Positions 12,155 through 24,240 of a DNA stretch of 64,000 nucleotides are shown piece after piece. The position numbers were made by a program, and so were the translations under genes. The notes under the pieces were generated by a model that was not told the DNA's origin, searched no databases, and saw only the letters and a list, made by a program, of their open reading frames with translations. The DNA is from Pogona vitticeps (lineage: Eukaryota; Chordata; Lepidosauria; Squamata; Agamidae), in the NCBI RefSeq assembly GCF_051106095.1, contig NC_135785.1, positions 220,025,045 through 220,089,044 of the forward strand. Reading direction: 5' to 3'. Numbering within the stretch: position 1 is the first letter of the stretch; every line of letters starts with the position of its first letter.

Positions 12155-12700
12155 TTCATTTTATTTACCACCTTTCTGACAACCGGGGCTCCCAAAGTGA
12201 TGTACAGTTGGTACAAAAATGATTTAGAATAGAGATTAAAACTTTGCTTAACAACAGATTTAAAATAGTCTTAAAACAGTTTCTAGAATGGGTTGATGAA
12301 TACAAAAGACCATGCAAATCAATACACACTTGGTTGCCTGCTTAGAAGCTCAGCTGGAATACAACCAGTCTGACATCTTTTCGAAGAGAGTACCATCATA
12401 AAGGCACTGCTACAGAAAAAGCTGTTGCTGATCCACTGACCAGTAGTGTAGTGACCAACCTAGTTTTGTGTGATGGGACATGGTATAGGGGAGTTTAAAT
12501 ACCAGGAAGACAGATTCAGAAGGTTCTTCCATCCATCATATACAGTACATACAAGCTATTTAGGGCTTTGTAGATCAAAGTCAGCATCTTAAACTGAGCT
12601 CAGAAGTAAACTGGAAGTCAGTGTGGCTGATTCAATGCCCAGTCTGGCTGCTTGGCTTTGTGCTAGCAGTAACCTCAGAGTATTTTTTGAGGGCAGCTGG
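12155..12700 (-). mobile_element. old L2-like LINE fragment
   Basis: The layout parallels the 3' part of the L2-like copies at 2.8 and 55.3 kb: a TTTATTTACCACCTTTCTGAC-type 3' end, then TTTAGGGCTTTGTAGATCAAAG, the antisense of the (L/Y)KALNG coding block. Divergence is high and no frame remains open. Confidence 0.55.
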
Positions 12701-14319
12701 CAATAGGAGAGGTTGTGCTCCTATGGGGACTAAGGCATTTCTGCATTACTTGCCAAGTAGCAAGCTGGGATATATTTGTGGCCCACTGTGGTTTGTATCT
12801 GCAATGTTGCTGCTGTTAAAAAAAATTATGACAGACAACTTGAGTTGCGAATCTTCATGTGCCTCTTTGAGGTAAAGGTGAACCCCAGCTGTTAAAATAA
12901 TAATAATCAAATCACCGATGGCTACACATACAGAAAATGCATGCCAGGTATTTCAGACTGGCCAAAATTCTATTGTTGTCTGCTGATGTTAGTCCATCAG
13001 CATAAATCTCAGATGTAATTTGCTGCTAGTTAAGAAGTCAGGGAAGGCATAGTGTCTTGTACACCAGTTTCATGACTTGATGCATAAGAACAAATGCCTA
13101 CTGTAATTTTTTAACTAGCAGCAATTTGCTGCTAGAATTTACAGCGGTAGGCTTATGCTGGCTTAATTCTTCAATTGGGGTGAGTGCATGGAATTAAAGG
13201 TGATGGTTTTAGTAACATGGTTGTGAGGAAATGATCTAAATTCTCTGTGTATCCTAATGAGTTTGACATCTGGATCATCTTATTTAAAGCTAATTCCTCT
13301 TCCAATTTTTTTGTGATCTCCAGTGTTCTTAAGTAGTGCACCTATTGTCTGGGCATGTGAATTGCCGAGATATTTGTAACTCATACAAAACAGCCAAATA
13401 TAAGGCCAGGTTTCTTCCATTCTTTGGTACAGAACCCAGCCAAAATACTTGTATTTTCTAGAATATGGAAGCATTCGTAGGTTGGAGTGAAAGATACAAT
13501 CTCCTAAAATTCTTATTTCAGAGCTCCCCAGGACTTGCAGTCACCTTCTGTTCACTCTCCAAGAACAAATGTTCTTATCTAAATGTTAAAAGGTAGTTTG
13601 CAGCTTGGTGGAGAAGACATGTTTTAAAATTAACATTTCAACTCATGCTGCTAGACTCCCCTGAAAGAACACATTTAATCACTGTTGCACTACAATGATT
13701 TGCTTGGTGTAACTTGCATAGCCTGCTGTTTTCACTGTCACATACTGGAAGCTTTTTTATTTGATGGTTCTGGATGTGCTCCAGGCCAGAGAGATAAAGG
13801 CTGCACTTCTCATTTTCTATTGTAAAGTCTTTATTGGTTTTCTTGTGTTATGACTTATCTGATTTCCAGGAAGGTTTACTTGCTAGGTTTGTTCATGAAT
13901 GGTGGTGAGAGGACTACTTATCAGAATCTGCATTATTCTAAAAAAATCTGTTATCCTGAATTTCTTTTTACATTTTTATTATAAGGTTTTGGGGACCCTC
14001 CCAAACCACCCTCTCTACCCAAATAAAGAGTATACAGGTTGGAGTCGCCTCACCCTATACCTTTCAAAAGATATTGCATCTTGGGTCATGCATTTCCAGA
14101 GCTGGTCATTGTTTCTTTTAGATCTATGGATTAGGGAAACGCCAATGGCTATGATGTCAGGGGGGCTGTACTGTGCTCTAATTGTGTGACCTATCCATTC
14201 AAAGCTGAAACAACAGCCATTCATCTGCAGCCACACACATAGACACACACCCAATTCTAACAGTGTAGTAATATTTAAATTATTGTAAGCTAAGCTGAGT
14301 GACAGAACAAAAGGGAAAA
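12701..14319. other. intergenic, nothing recognised
   Basis: No recognised exon, RNA gene or named repeat. Confidence 0.4.
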
Positions 14320-14334
14320 AAACGATATTGGAGA

Positions 14335-14640
14335 ATATTTATTTATTTATTTAAAATATTTTTACCCCACCTTTCTCTTTAAAGGGATCCAAAGCGGCTT
14401 AAATAATTAAAAATACAATACGTATTAAAACTCTAAAAACACTAATTATATAAATATTTTAAACGAATTAAAGAAGTATTATAGAGTCATAGAAAAGTTT
14501 AGTTGGAAGGGGCCTACAAGGCCATCAAGTCCATATTTTAAATGGTAAATAAAATCAATAGTAAAAACACATTTAAAGAGCACAACAATCAATTTAAAGG
14601 CAAACAGCTTTCTAAGCAGCAACACAAGTCTTTCGATCCC
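14335..14640 (-). mobile_element. L2-like LINE 3' end with CR1 piece inside
   Basis: An (ATTT)n tail and CCCCACCTTTCTCTTTAAAG... resemble the 3' end of L2-like elements. At 14484-14533 it is interrupted by about 50 bp of a CR1 3' end (AGTCATAGAAAAG...GTTGGAAGGGGCC), the same block that starts the CR1 at 23511. Confidence 0.5.
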
Positions 14641-16587
14641 CTTGCAGCTCTGCATAATGGTTGGCTGTCTGTAGTGAAATATATCTATGGCATGGTGATC
14701 TAAATCTCAGCACTCCCAAGCACCTCAGTGGTTGGAGTGGCTGGGAGAGACCTTGGGCTTCATCAGATGCTTCAGATGCCACTCAGTTTCTCCTCTGGGG
14801 ATCAATCTACTGCATTACTTTCAATTTCCCCTTCTCCCAATTCAAATTGCTGGCCATCTTTTCAAATCCACAGATGCCCAATAAGATGCAAAGGATGCGT
14901 AGCAGTGCTGTTCTGCCATGGAGAAGAACAATTGGTTCTTGTTTTGCCCTGTAGTTGACCCAAAAAATGCATAAATACCCTAGTTTGGTCTGGTTTTGCA
15001 CACTTGTCTGAAGAGAATGCACAATGCATATTATGGTATACAATCCCTTGGTTGTCTAGAGAGTCATAGATCTGGAAAACATCTGATGTCAACTTCTCAG
15101 AAACAGCAAGTGACGTGGCAGTTTTCCTGTTTTGTGCTTTTTCTGATGGAAGAGATTGATGGGAGGATTTCAGTGGCTGAACACTCTTCCATACAGGATA
15201 TAAATACTTTTTACTTACAAGATAAATCTTTCAAATATCTACAAGAAAAATTCTACTCTGTTTTACTACAGAGATTATCAATTTCGTACATGCAAGGCCT
15301 TCATCACTATTGGTCAAATTGGCATTCCAATTGAATCTATATCACAAGCATCGATGTGGTGGTTTTGGGATCGTAACATCCAGAATTCCACAGCTAGAAG
15401 GGTCTCTATGCTGAGAACAGAAGTGAGAGAGGTGTAGCCCAAAAAACTAACACCTCTTATCTTTGGCAAAAACTTTAAAATGAATTAAAAATAATCCACT
15501 CTTTACAGGACATGCCACTTGTCATCTCAAGTACTATAATCTACGAGCAGTTTTACCTCAAATACTTGTGTTATAAACTGCCCATTTATCTATGAATACT
15601 ACAGACAACTGTTTTCTGGCAGAGCTGTCTGTATGTTCTCTTCTATGAGATAATAGTTGACCGATATTCAGCTATATTCAACCAGCATTATCCATGAATA
15701 TCTCACTAACATCTCCATATACAGATGGGTGGGAGAAAGGCATGAGATGGGTTTAGGTGGTCACAGAATGGTAAGAATATCATATCTGTGAAATAGGTTT
15801 ATCTGACCCTTTCTCCTTAAGACCTTCTCTAAATGACTCCAAGGCTATCTATCAGCTTCCTTATTCTGATATACAGTACTGTATTTAATTTATAAGTACA
15901 ACTTATGAAGATATTCAAGCAACAAGGTAGTTATTCTGGCCCAATCCTAGAATGCCCACTTGTCCTCCTTTATAGTCCAATAGTTGAAGGGCTTTCCAAG
16001 AACTGTCCTCCATTTGAAAGTATCCCCTGTTAAATAGATTCTATTTGTAGGACCAAATTAAACGTACAGGTTTTTTTAAAAAGGGAGCACAGAGGTCTTG
16101 AAGTTGCCTGATAGACTAAAAAGACAGACTGGTCACCTGGCAACAGTGTTCCACATTTTGATTTTTATATGTTGTAATTTTAGTAACTCCTATTAAATAT
16201 CTAATTCTGCGTATACATTCACATAAGCAAATATTATGCTAATAGACAGTGGTATGGAAGCGAGTTTTGAAGGAAAATCTAGTTATAGTCTTCATAACTA
16301 GACCTGATCCTCATCAAGGGAGTCTGAAAAAATGCAGACTTCTGGGCCAGTCTATTTCAATAAATGAGCATCAAGTCTTCTGCAGAGTTTATGGATTTAC
16401 TTGGCCATTCAAGACCCAACTAAAATAATTTGCACTACTACAAGGCTAACTTGCAACAGTACATGTTCCACGAAATTGCAGCTAAGCTCAGAGGGAACAA
16501 TGAGGCCTGGAGTTTGGCAGATGCTGTCATGGTCCCTTCTTCTCAGAAAGTCCTCAGGCTTTGACCCTGCAAGCCCTGGCTATACTA
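14641..16587. other. intergenic, nothing recognised
   Basis: No recognised gene. Short open frames on both strands look accidental. Confidence 0.4.
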
Positions 16588-17874
16588 TGAGGGAGTGCTG
16601 ACAAGTATTGAACCTTTCCCAGAAAAAAATGATCTAGGAAGCTGTAACTGCCACATTATTCTACATATTCCCCCAGGAAGTCAATGCACTTGCGACATCT
16701 GTCCTGCAGCTTCTTAAGTCCCTGCAAATGAAATTCTTCCGACTGCTGGTGTAACCACTCATTTGCAGCATTAGTTGCCTCCAGAACACTCCCAAATCGT
16801 TGTCTCTTTAGGTGATTTTTGAGTTTGGGGAACTGATAATAGTCAGAAGGAGCCAGGTCAGGAGAATAGGGTGGATGGGGCATCACTTGAAAACCTAAGG
16901 ACTTCAGTTTTGCCATTGTTTCACCTGCATTGTGTGATGAGGCGTTGTCATGCAACAGGATGACACCTTTGGAGAGCTTTCTCGATGTCTTGCCTCAACT
17001 TCGTCAATAAAGCACAGTAATATTTTGCATTGATGGTTGAACCCTGTTGGAGGTAGTCCACCAGCAGAACTCCCTTCTTATCCCCCCCAAAAAACTGTTG
17101 CCATTCACTTCTGCACCGACCTTTGCACTCGGAACTTCTTCGGCCTGGGGGAACCACTGTGCCTCCATTCCTTAGACTGTTCCTTTGTCTCAGGATCATA
17201 ACAGTTGATTCATGTCTCATCACCAGTTATCAGTTTGCCCACGAAATCTGACTCATTTCTTGCAAAATGTTCCAAAACAGCCACCGATGACTCCACACAT
17301 TTCCTCTTTTGTTCGGTTGTCAAAAGTTTGGGGATCCACTTTGCTGCCAAGTTTTCTCATTTCCAAGTCGTTGTGGATAATGGCACCAACTCTCTCACAT
17401 GATATTCTCAGATATATAGCAATACTTTTGGCTGAGATATTTGGGGGGCCTCCATGATCATGTCATGGATGGCTTTCATAATTGTAGGCACAGAGACAGA
17501 AACAGGCCTTCCACTGGGTTTCTTACTTTCAACACCAAAATGGCCAGTTTTAAAACTGACAACCCAATGTTTAACTGTTGCATATGAAGGGCCACTGTCA
17601 CCCATAGTTTGTGACATTTCATCATGGATCTGCTTTGCACCTTTCCCTTGGAGAAACAGGAACTTGATTATGGTCCTATGCTCTTCCACATGGAACTTTT
17701 CTGGAGGTGCCGCCATGTTCACTTTGGACCTGAACATGAAATATAAGTTAAAATCATAGGTAGTTGATTTTTGCACCATTGAATAGAGACAAATGGGCCA
17801 ATACACCCTGCAATTTATAGCTTCCTAGCTCATTTTTTTCTGGGAAAGGCCCAATACTTATCAGCACCCCCTCG
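16588..17874 (-). mobile_element. mariner DNA transposon, full length, inactive
   Basis: It is 1,287 bp, the usual mariner length, flanked by TA (16586-16587 and 17875-17876). Terminal inverted repeats match well over about 50 bp (left TGAGGGAGTGCTGACAAG; right, reversed, CGAGGGGGTGCTGATAAG). On the minus strand it encodes a transposase: helix-turn-helix N-terminus (KFHVEEHRTIIKFLF), then TGDET, HDNASSHNAGET and PHPPYSPDLAPSDY. The last two aspartates are 34 residues apart, the DD34D spacing of mariner. The frame is shifted into at least three pieces and a TGA replaces the tryptophan after TGDET, so it is dead. Confidence 0.93.
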
Positions 17875-17876
17875 TA

Positions 17877-20215
17877 CTATACGACGACAGATATGTGTCC
17901 TATTTCTCCACCTTTTTGTAATGCAACCCACAATGTATAAAGTCTGATACCCAACTGTGATATGACATACAACAACTTAATGAGGTAGAAATAAACCTCA
18001 GGCTCAGACCCAATAATCTGTCCAGATATTTCAGCTGAGTATAAATAGTCCAGCAGAGAATCATATCAAGGGCAACATAAAACAGACATAAATGGATTCA
18101 ACAAAAGCAATTATTTACAGGCACAGAGATATAGTAAAAGCAATTAAGAGGCACAATATTAAGAAATTGATTCCAAGCTTAAAATGTTGGTGGGCTGTAA
18201 AGATATAAAGGCATCAACCTTGTATCCTCTTACATTATCAGTTCTCCAGTTAATTATCTGATAATCACTATTTCATTCATCTGCAAAATAAATGTCCCAT
18301 GTAAATTTAAATCTGCATGTAAATAGAGTAAGAGTTAATTAACACAACAATAAATACCCAGCCATTTGAGTATTCTGGTACCTATACTCACCAGATTATA
18401 CTCTCCAGTAATGAGAAGAATCTATTAGCGCTTGCTGCTCTTAGATTGAAATATCCTAGTCTAATGCATTTGTAGCAAAGGAGAAATTATGATCCAAGGA
18501 GCAAATCGGTCAGTAATGAAGGAACTCTGGCAAATGTAGGTCTTTCTTTAATGAAGTATAAGTGAACCCTTATCTACTCAAGCACTTAACACTCCATAAA
18601 TTTTAAACCTGTGCTTACATCCACATTTACTTAAATGAAAATAAAAGATATTTTAAAGGCTTCCATATAATTCTCCCTGCTAAGCAAAGAGTTTCTTCTT
18701 CTTCTTTGATGGGTATCATAGAGTAGTATGTTCTAAATTAAAGATTAGATGTGGAAGCTGGTTTGGCCAAATATGGTTCCATACAGAGCTGGCCTCTTAA
18801 TTGCCAACCCCAAAATGTGAGAGATGGAGAGTTTGTCCAGATGGAGTATCTTCCATCCTCACTTTATTCCAGTCAGAGTCACTTGGTGCCAATTCAGAAC
18901 AGATCTCGCTGGGGTTTATGTCAACAGTATCCCACTTCTCTTAAGAAATCAGCATTTCTTAGAGAAACAGGATTTTTGAAAAAAATCTTTCACAAATTTT
19001 GAAGGGACCCTTGAAGAATTCCTCTAACCTTTTAAAATGGACATTTTGGATATTTTTTGTCACATTGCTTACCAGATTAGCACTAACATAACAGATTCTG
19101 ATGGGTGTAGAAATCTGCTGTGAATTCACCTCAGAAATCAACTGCGTTTAAAAAATATTGCTCTAAAAATTAGAATACCCTAAAAATGATCCTCTGTTAG
19201 ATTTTTTTTGCTGGAATTTTTCTTCTTTTTTGTGTTTGTTTTTTTTAAGTAGAATAGCACTGAATTGAAAACCTCCAACTGGAAAAGCTCCCACTGCCTG
19301 AATTTTACCACGAGCACAAAGTGGGAAAAGGTTTTAAAAGCATAAGAAAAGACGAGGGTGTTGTTGTCATACTATGTGACAGCTGGTATCAGTTTAAACC
19401 TTGTGTGGTCTGTAGAGGCAAAAAAATTCCAAGTATCATTTTACATAAAGTACAACTACTCTCCATCTAGATGAGCACAGAGGGAGGGAAAAGGAGGTAT
19501 TTAGGGGGACCTGGTAATGAAGGCAAAAGGGCTGCCTGCCACTTCAATCATAGAACCAAAGTCACTCTCTTGCACAACTCACTACCAGCCAAAACTTTAA
19601 ACTCGGAGTTTTACAGTGTAATATATGGGAGATTAAAAATCTGCTTTACCATGAGAAGAAATAATATAAAGGCATTTGATGGCAGCCTTAATTCTAAAAC
19701 TTGAAAAATTTACCATTTGGGCTATCCACTCTCCATGCTGTCTGGGAAATTAGCAATGTAGTAACTTTTCCAAATTAGGCTAAATATTAAGGAAGTAAAG
19801 GCATACGTAAAGCAGTAAATCATGGGGGACAGATATGTACTTTGGGTTCTCCTCATTGTGATACAAAAGAGTCACATTTTGGATTTCCTATACAGTAGGT
19901 GTTTTCCCCCTCTTAAAATCATAACAGCCTGCCTGAGAGGAAGGAGATTGCATACTGGGACTGTACTGATGTGGGTGGGTTAATATTTTTCTCCCGGCAT
20001 CAGATTCCTAGTCATCTGTATTGGCATTTGCCTGCGGGTTAGGAGAACGTAGGGATAAAAGTATCATTAATTTTAAAAAGAAGCAAGCATAGAAGATCCT
20101 GATCTTTGATCTTTTCTATAATATTTGATTGCATCTTCATTAAACACACTGAGTTCTGCCTTGAAGATTTTGAGCCTTGGCTAAAATTTCCAGTAAATAT
20201 TGCTGCAGTGTTAAC
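17877..20215. other. intergenic, nothing recognised
   Basis: AT-rich sequence with no recognised exon or named repeat. Confidence 0.4.
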
Positions 20216-20440
20216 TGGATAGCTCAGGAAAATGCAGTACCTAGTTGCAAAACCCTACTAGTTGTAAGGGTTGAGAGATTCAATTTCCCACTGTGCCACC
20301 AAGGAGAAAAAGCCAGCCTGTGTGGCCTTGGGCAAGCTGTACAATTCCAGAATACCCCCCAGAAGAGGGGAATGGTAAACCACTTCTGAATATTTTATGG
20401 TTAGAAAACATTGGAAAGGTTTCCCATAAGTTGAAGTCAG
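20216..20440 (+). mobile_element. tRNA-derived SINE, second family
   Basis: Starts with a decayed tRNA-like head (TAGCTCAGGAAAATGCAGTA). It continues GTGTGGCCTTGGGCAAGCTG and GGGAATGGTAAACCACTTCTG, and ends near CCATAAGTTGAAGTC. The same body and 3' end appear in reverse at 30696-30885, so the two define one family. Family name not certain. Confidence 0.65.
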
Positions 20441-20449
20441 TTTAATAGA

Positions 20450-21377
20450 ATGTAATTATTACTATAATAGTCCAGATGCATGGAGAGTACTTACTAATGG
20501 ATGCTACCCATCATTTGTGAACCAGTCCCTTAGAGAAGAACCACACACTATATTAGAGATCTGTAGAGCATGATCAGTGACTGAAAGAGGGAAATGCTTA
20601 AACCTCTCCCATGCATCCCAGTTCTCTCCACCAAATGCCTCCACCCAAAATGTCTGCCCGCTCCCCCATCCCTGAGGTAAACATGGGAAAACACAGTCAG
20701 TTTCATTTTCTTCTGCATTTAAATTTTCTCAACTTCAAGTTCTTTCCATCATGATCATGAACAAATCTGTGAATGTCATTAAAATTTTCAGAAACAAACT
20801 GAAACAAAAATATTCCTATTAGTATCAGCTGGATTAACAGGTAAGATACAACAAGGAGCCTCTCAGTCCAAAAAAAAAAAAGGTGGCAATCTTAATTTAT
20901 TTATGAGGGTGGCAGTGTGTATTTTGAAAGAGTGGCTGAAGTGACAAAACCTGGTTCCAGCCCTAATTCAGCGTCACAAACTGGTAAATATGGGAAGACA
21001 CAAAACCAGACTTTCAGGAGTTAAACAGGTCTGAATAATCAATCTGTCAGTTTTTGCTTCTTCAAATTCTTAAAGTCTCAGATTCTTTCCATCCCATATA
21101 CAAAAATATTGTTATTAAAAAAAAAAACAACCTTGGAATGAAATCCTCACATGTTCCTCCCATCAGCCATATTTTCTTTCTCAAGTTCTAGAGTTCAGTT
21201 GGATGGGGGAACCCACCTTAACAACTGCCTGAGAACTTGTTAGGGAAGATTCGCAGGCCATGGCAACGCTGTTTTCTTCCTTAAATGCAGATTCTTCACT
21301 GCCAAGATCCCCGATTCTTGACATGGTTTTACAACAGGAACACAAGGATGGGATATTTTCCCCCAATTCCCTTTAAG
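20450..21377. other. intergenic, nothing recognised
   Basis: No recognised gene. A 179-codon open frame on the minus strand (21240-21779) overlaps a MITE and is judged accidental. Confidence 0.4.
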
Positions 21378-21500
21378 GCAATGATTCCCAACCTTGGATC
21401 CACAGATGTTCTTGGATTGAAGCTCCCAGAAACCTTCACCACTAGCTGTGCCGGCCAGGATTTCTAGGAGTTTTAGTGTACGAACATCTGGGCTCCTTGA
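21378..21500. mobile_element. fold-back MITE, hAT-like
   Basis: TTCCCAACCTTGGATCCACAG near the left end pairs with the reversed right end (AGGAGCCCAGATGTTCG). The inner part (GGCCAGGATTTCTAGGAG) matches the better-kept copy at 46924-47055. Confidence 0.55.
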
Positions 21501-21934
21501 TTGCCCTTCCGATCTGTTGCTTCCATTACTAGCTGCCTTTCCTTCCTCCATTTTTGACCTCCAAAGAAAATAGATATGTGGATATGTACTTTCCACATAT
21601 ATAAAAGAACAAAGCTGCAAGAACTGTATGCCAAAGGGATTTTTTTTTTGTTTCCTTAAACTAAAAAGCATTGAGAATAGAGGAGGCTCAGAAGCTCTTT
21701 CCACACTTTTCTCTGCATCAGAAAGAGAATCTCCTAATTCCAAATCGCTCCAATATGTCTCTTTTTGAATCACCTCCAAAGGACCAAAACAATGAGTACA
21801 AATTCCTCACCAAGCCTATATCCTGACTACGTAGTTACGAGCTATATGTATGTGCTATATAAGTTGTATCTAACTGATGGTTACTTTAATGACATTTCCA
21901 AGGCAAGTAAGATGTTAAAGGAGTTGTTTTAACA

Positions 21935-22018
21935 GTGTCAATCCACCCCCTTTAGTTTCCATGGTTAAGCAGGGAATTGAACTCAGGTCTCTTGAGTCTT
22001 AGTCCATCATTCCCTCTG
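21935..22018 (-). repeat. tRNA-head SINE fragment
   Basis: On the minus strand it reads a B-box-like GAGTTCAATTCCCTGC followed by AACCATGGAAACT, as in the piece at 59615-59702. Confidence 0.45.
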
Positions 22019-22339
22019 GAAATGTTACTTTTCTGTGTTAAAGCTCCCAGAATTTCCAAATGAACTGGGAAATCTGAGGAGTAGTAATCCAGAAAGTAAA
22101 CTTTCCTGAGCTTGGATTTTGCACTATTTCTATTCATTCCTCTGAGATTTCACAGAAGATGTCCCTCTGTACCCTATGAGCCTGGGATATCTAGTGTCTC
22201 ACCCATGCAACAGACACCGTTAAGAGCTACCTTCCAAGGTTCTCATTTTTTCCCCCCATTTTAAAAAAACCCTCATTCTTTTAGACCTTCAGTAATCCTG
22301 TTTCTGAATTCCTGCCTCTCTCACAACATTATCTGACTC

Positions 22340-22680
22340 AAGCGTATGCCCCACTTCATTAAGCCCGTAAGCCAGCGGCTGGATGGTATCACACTTGTAT
22401 CCGTTTGCAATTTAAAACAGGCACTTGCTTTAGATCAAAGCTGTGGCAGCAACAGCGGGAAAAGAAATTAGAATCTCATGGCATTTCCCTTCGATTTCAT
22501 TGCTGCCGCGTATCTCACTCATTACCAAGAGAATGAAATCTGCGCCCATTCAGGCTGTCGCTGCCTTTTATCCTATGGCCTCCGTGTGATACATTATTGC
22601 CACATTTAACACCAATTGGTCATGGCCCTTCTTTCCCAAATTGGACAGTGCTCCAGACGCACAGTATTAAAGCCCCCATC
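22340..22680. other. candidate conserved non-coding element
   Basis: A stretch without repeats, richer in CpG and less AT-rich than its surroundings, with no long open frame across it. It has the look of old unique sequence, such as an enhancer. This is a judgement from composition only; no alignment was possible. Confidence 0.2.
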
Positions 22681-23510
22681 AGAGGGACACAAAGCAGCCA
22701 TGCCACCCCTAAACCCTTTGGGGCTCTTTCCATCCTGCTCTTGTTATTACCAGCTCCATTCCCATGTGCTTTCAAACAAAATAGCAGAACTGCTCTCCCC
22801 CTGACTGAATTTTCATGCTGGATTGACAGCCCCAGAGACGACTGCTTGCTCTGTCTTTCCCTTTATTCTTTTTTATCTGCACAAATGCAGCCCACGCTGC
22901 TGTCAGCCTGCTTTTGCTGCTTCGTCTTGCCCCTGACCTGCAGGAATCCCCCTTGGCCAGAGGCAATCTCCTCTGTCAATTCCACACTGACACCCATTTA
23001 GTCCGGTATCTTCCAGGTAGCCCAATGCTGTAAGGCAAGAGTGCACCAGTTTTACTGGGACACCTCCTATCATTAGACAGAGATCTGCGGGCAGATGATT
23101 TGGAGTATCATTACAGAGCAGCAAACTGCACGCTATTCCAAGTACAACATTATGATGGTGTTTTCACTGGCAGGAAGAGAGAAGGGGTTTTGTGGGCTTT
23201 TCAGGTACTGAAATAACACGAATAGTTTAAGCCCCGAGTGGAGTGGGCAGGACAAGGACAGCCTTTGCTTTGCCACTCAGGCAGCTAAACGTCTTTCAAC
23301 TGGACCTATTTCTGACACCACTGTCTTCCCTCTAGCAGCAAAATGTCTGCTTTGCCCTTTTATTAGAGCACATAAGACTCACAACAGAGCATTTCCATGT
23401 GCCGTCACCTCTCAGCAGGAGAGCTCCCTGTTCAGGTTGCCCGCCAGCCAGATATGCCTCCCCTCTAAAGTACTATGGCCTAAATCCTATTGGGTTGGCA
23501 AAGCTTAAAA

Positions 23511-24062
23511 CAGAATCATAGAACAATGGAGTTGGAAGGGGCCTACATGGGCATTGACGCCAACTCCCTGCTCAATGCAGGAATCTAAGTCGAAGTTTAA
23601 CAGATGGTTGTCCAATTTTCGCTTCCAGTGTTAGACCACTCACCACCTTCCAAGGTAATTGGTTCCATTGTTGTCTGCTCCAAGAGTAAGGAAGCTTTTC
23701 CTGATAATCAACTGAAATCTAGCTTTCTGTGACTTGAGCATGTTGTTACATATCCTGTACTCTGAGAACAGATCCTGGCTCTACTCCCTATGACAATCTT
23801 TCAAATAAAGTGCTATCATATCTCCCCTCAGTCTTCATTTCTCAAGGCTGAACATGCCAAGTTCTTTCTGTCTTTCCTTATAGGGGTTGGTTTCCAGCCC
23901 CCGATCATCCCTGGCCGTCTTCTGAACATGTTCCAGTTTGTTTGTATCCTTCTTAAATTATGGCATCCTGAAATGGACATACTCCTCAAAATGAAACCTA
24001 AACAATGTTGAATAGAGGCATAACTGGTGTGCATTATGATTTTGGTTGGCTTTGCACTTCAG
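23511..24062 (-). mobile_element. CR1 LINE, 3' end
   Basis: The plus strand starts CAGAATCATAGAACAATGG...TTGGAAGGGGCC, the reverse of the CR1 3' terminus (ATTCTATG-type tail). It then follows the familiar CR1 order: ...CTCACCACCTTCC, ...TCTCCCCTCAG, ...TTCTCAAGGCTGAACA, ...GGTTGGCTTTGCACTTC. The element is 5'-truncated and no open frame is kept. It is quite diverged. Confidence 0.85.
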
Positions 24063-24184
24063 TGAATGACAGATGCCCAGAAAACAATGGAAATGCTTAG
24101 TATTTTACTATAGGATTCTTGCATATTATTATAAGTTGCAAGACGCAGAGTATGCCACCTCACTGCTCAATTTTTGTTTTCATT

Positions 24185-24225
24185 TCCAGATTCTATAGCT
24201 ACTGAACGTAGCTATAGAATCTGGA
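24185..24225. repeat. perfect 18-bp hairpin
   Basis: Arms TCCAGATTCTATAGCTAC (24185-24202) and their exact reverse complement (24208-24225) flank a 5-base loop, TGAAC. A further short pair (ATTTCCAG at 24182-24189 and CTGGAAAT at 24233-24240) lies around it. No transposon ends are seen. Confidence 0.9.
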
Positions 24226-24240
24226 GCTTAGCAACTGGAA

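Noticed and set aside
21240-21779. Long open frame of 179 codons on the minus strand
   Set aside because: It runs through a fold-back MITE, has low-complexity stretches, matches no family I know and has no supporting splice signals.
22597-23001. Open frame of 134 codons on the plus strand
   Set aside because: Composition looks like read-through of C-rich non-coding DNA; no domain is recognised.
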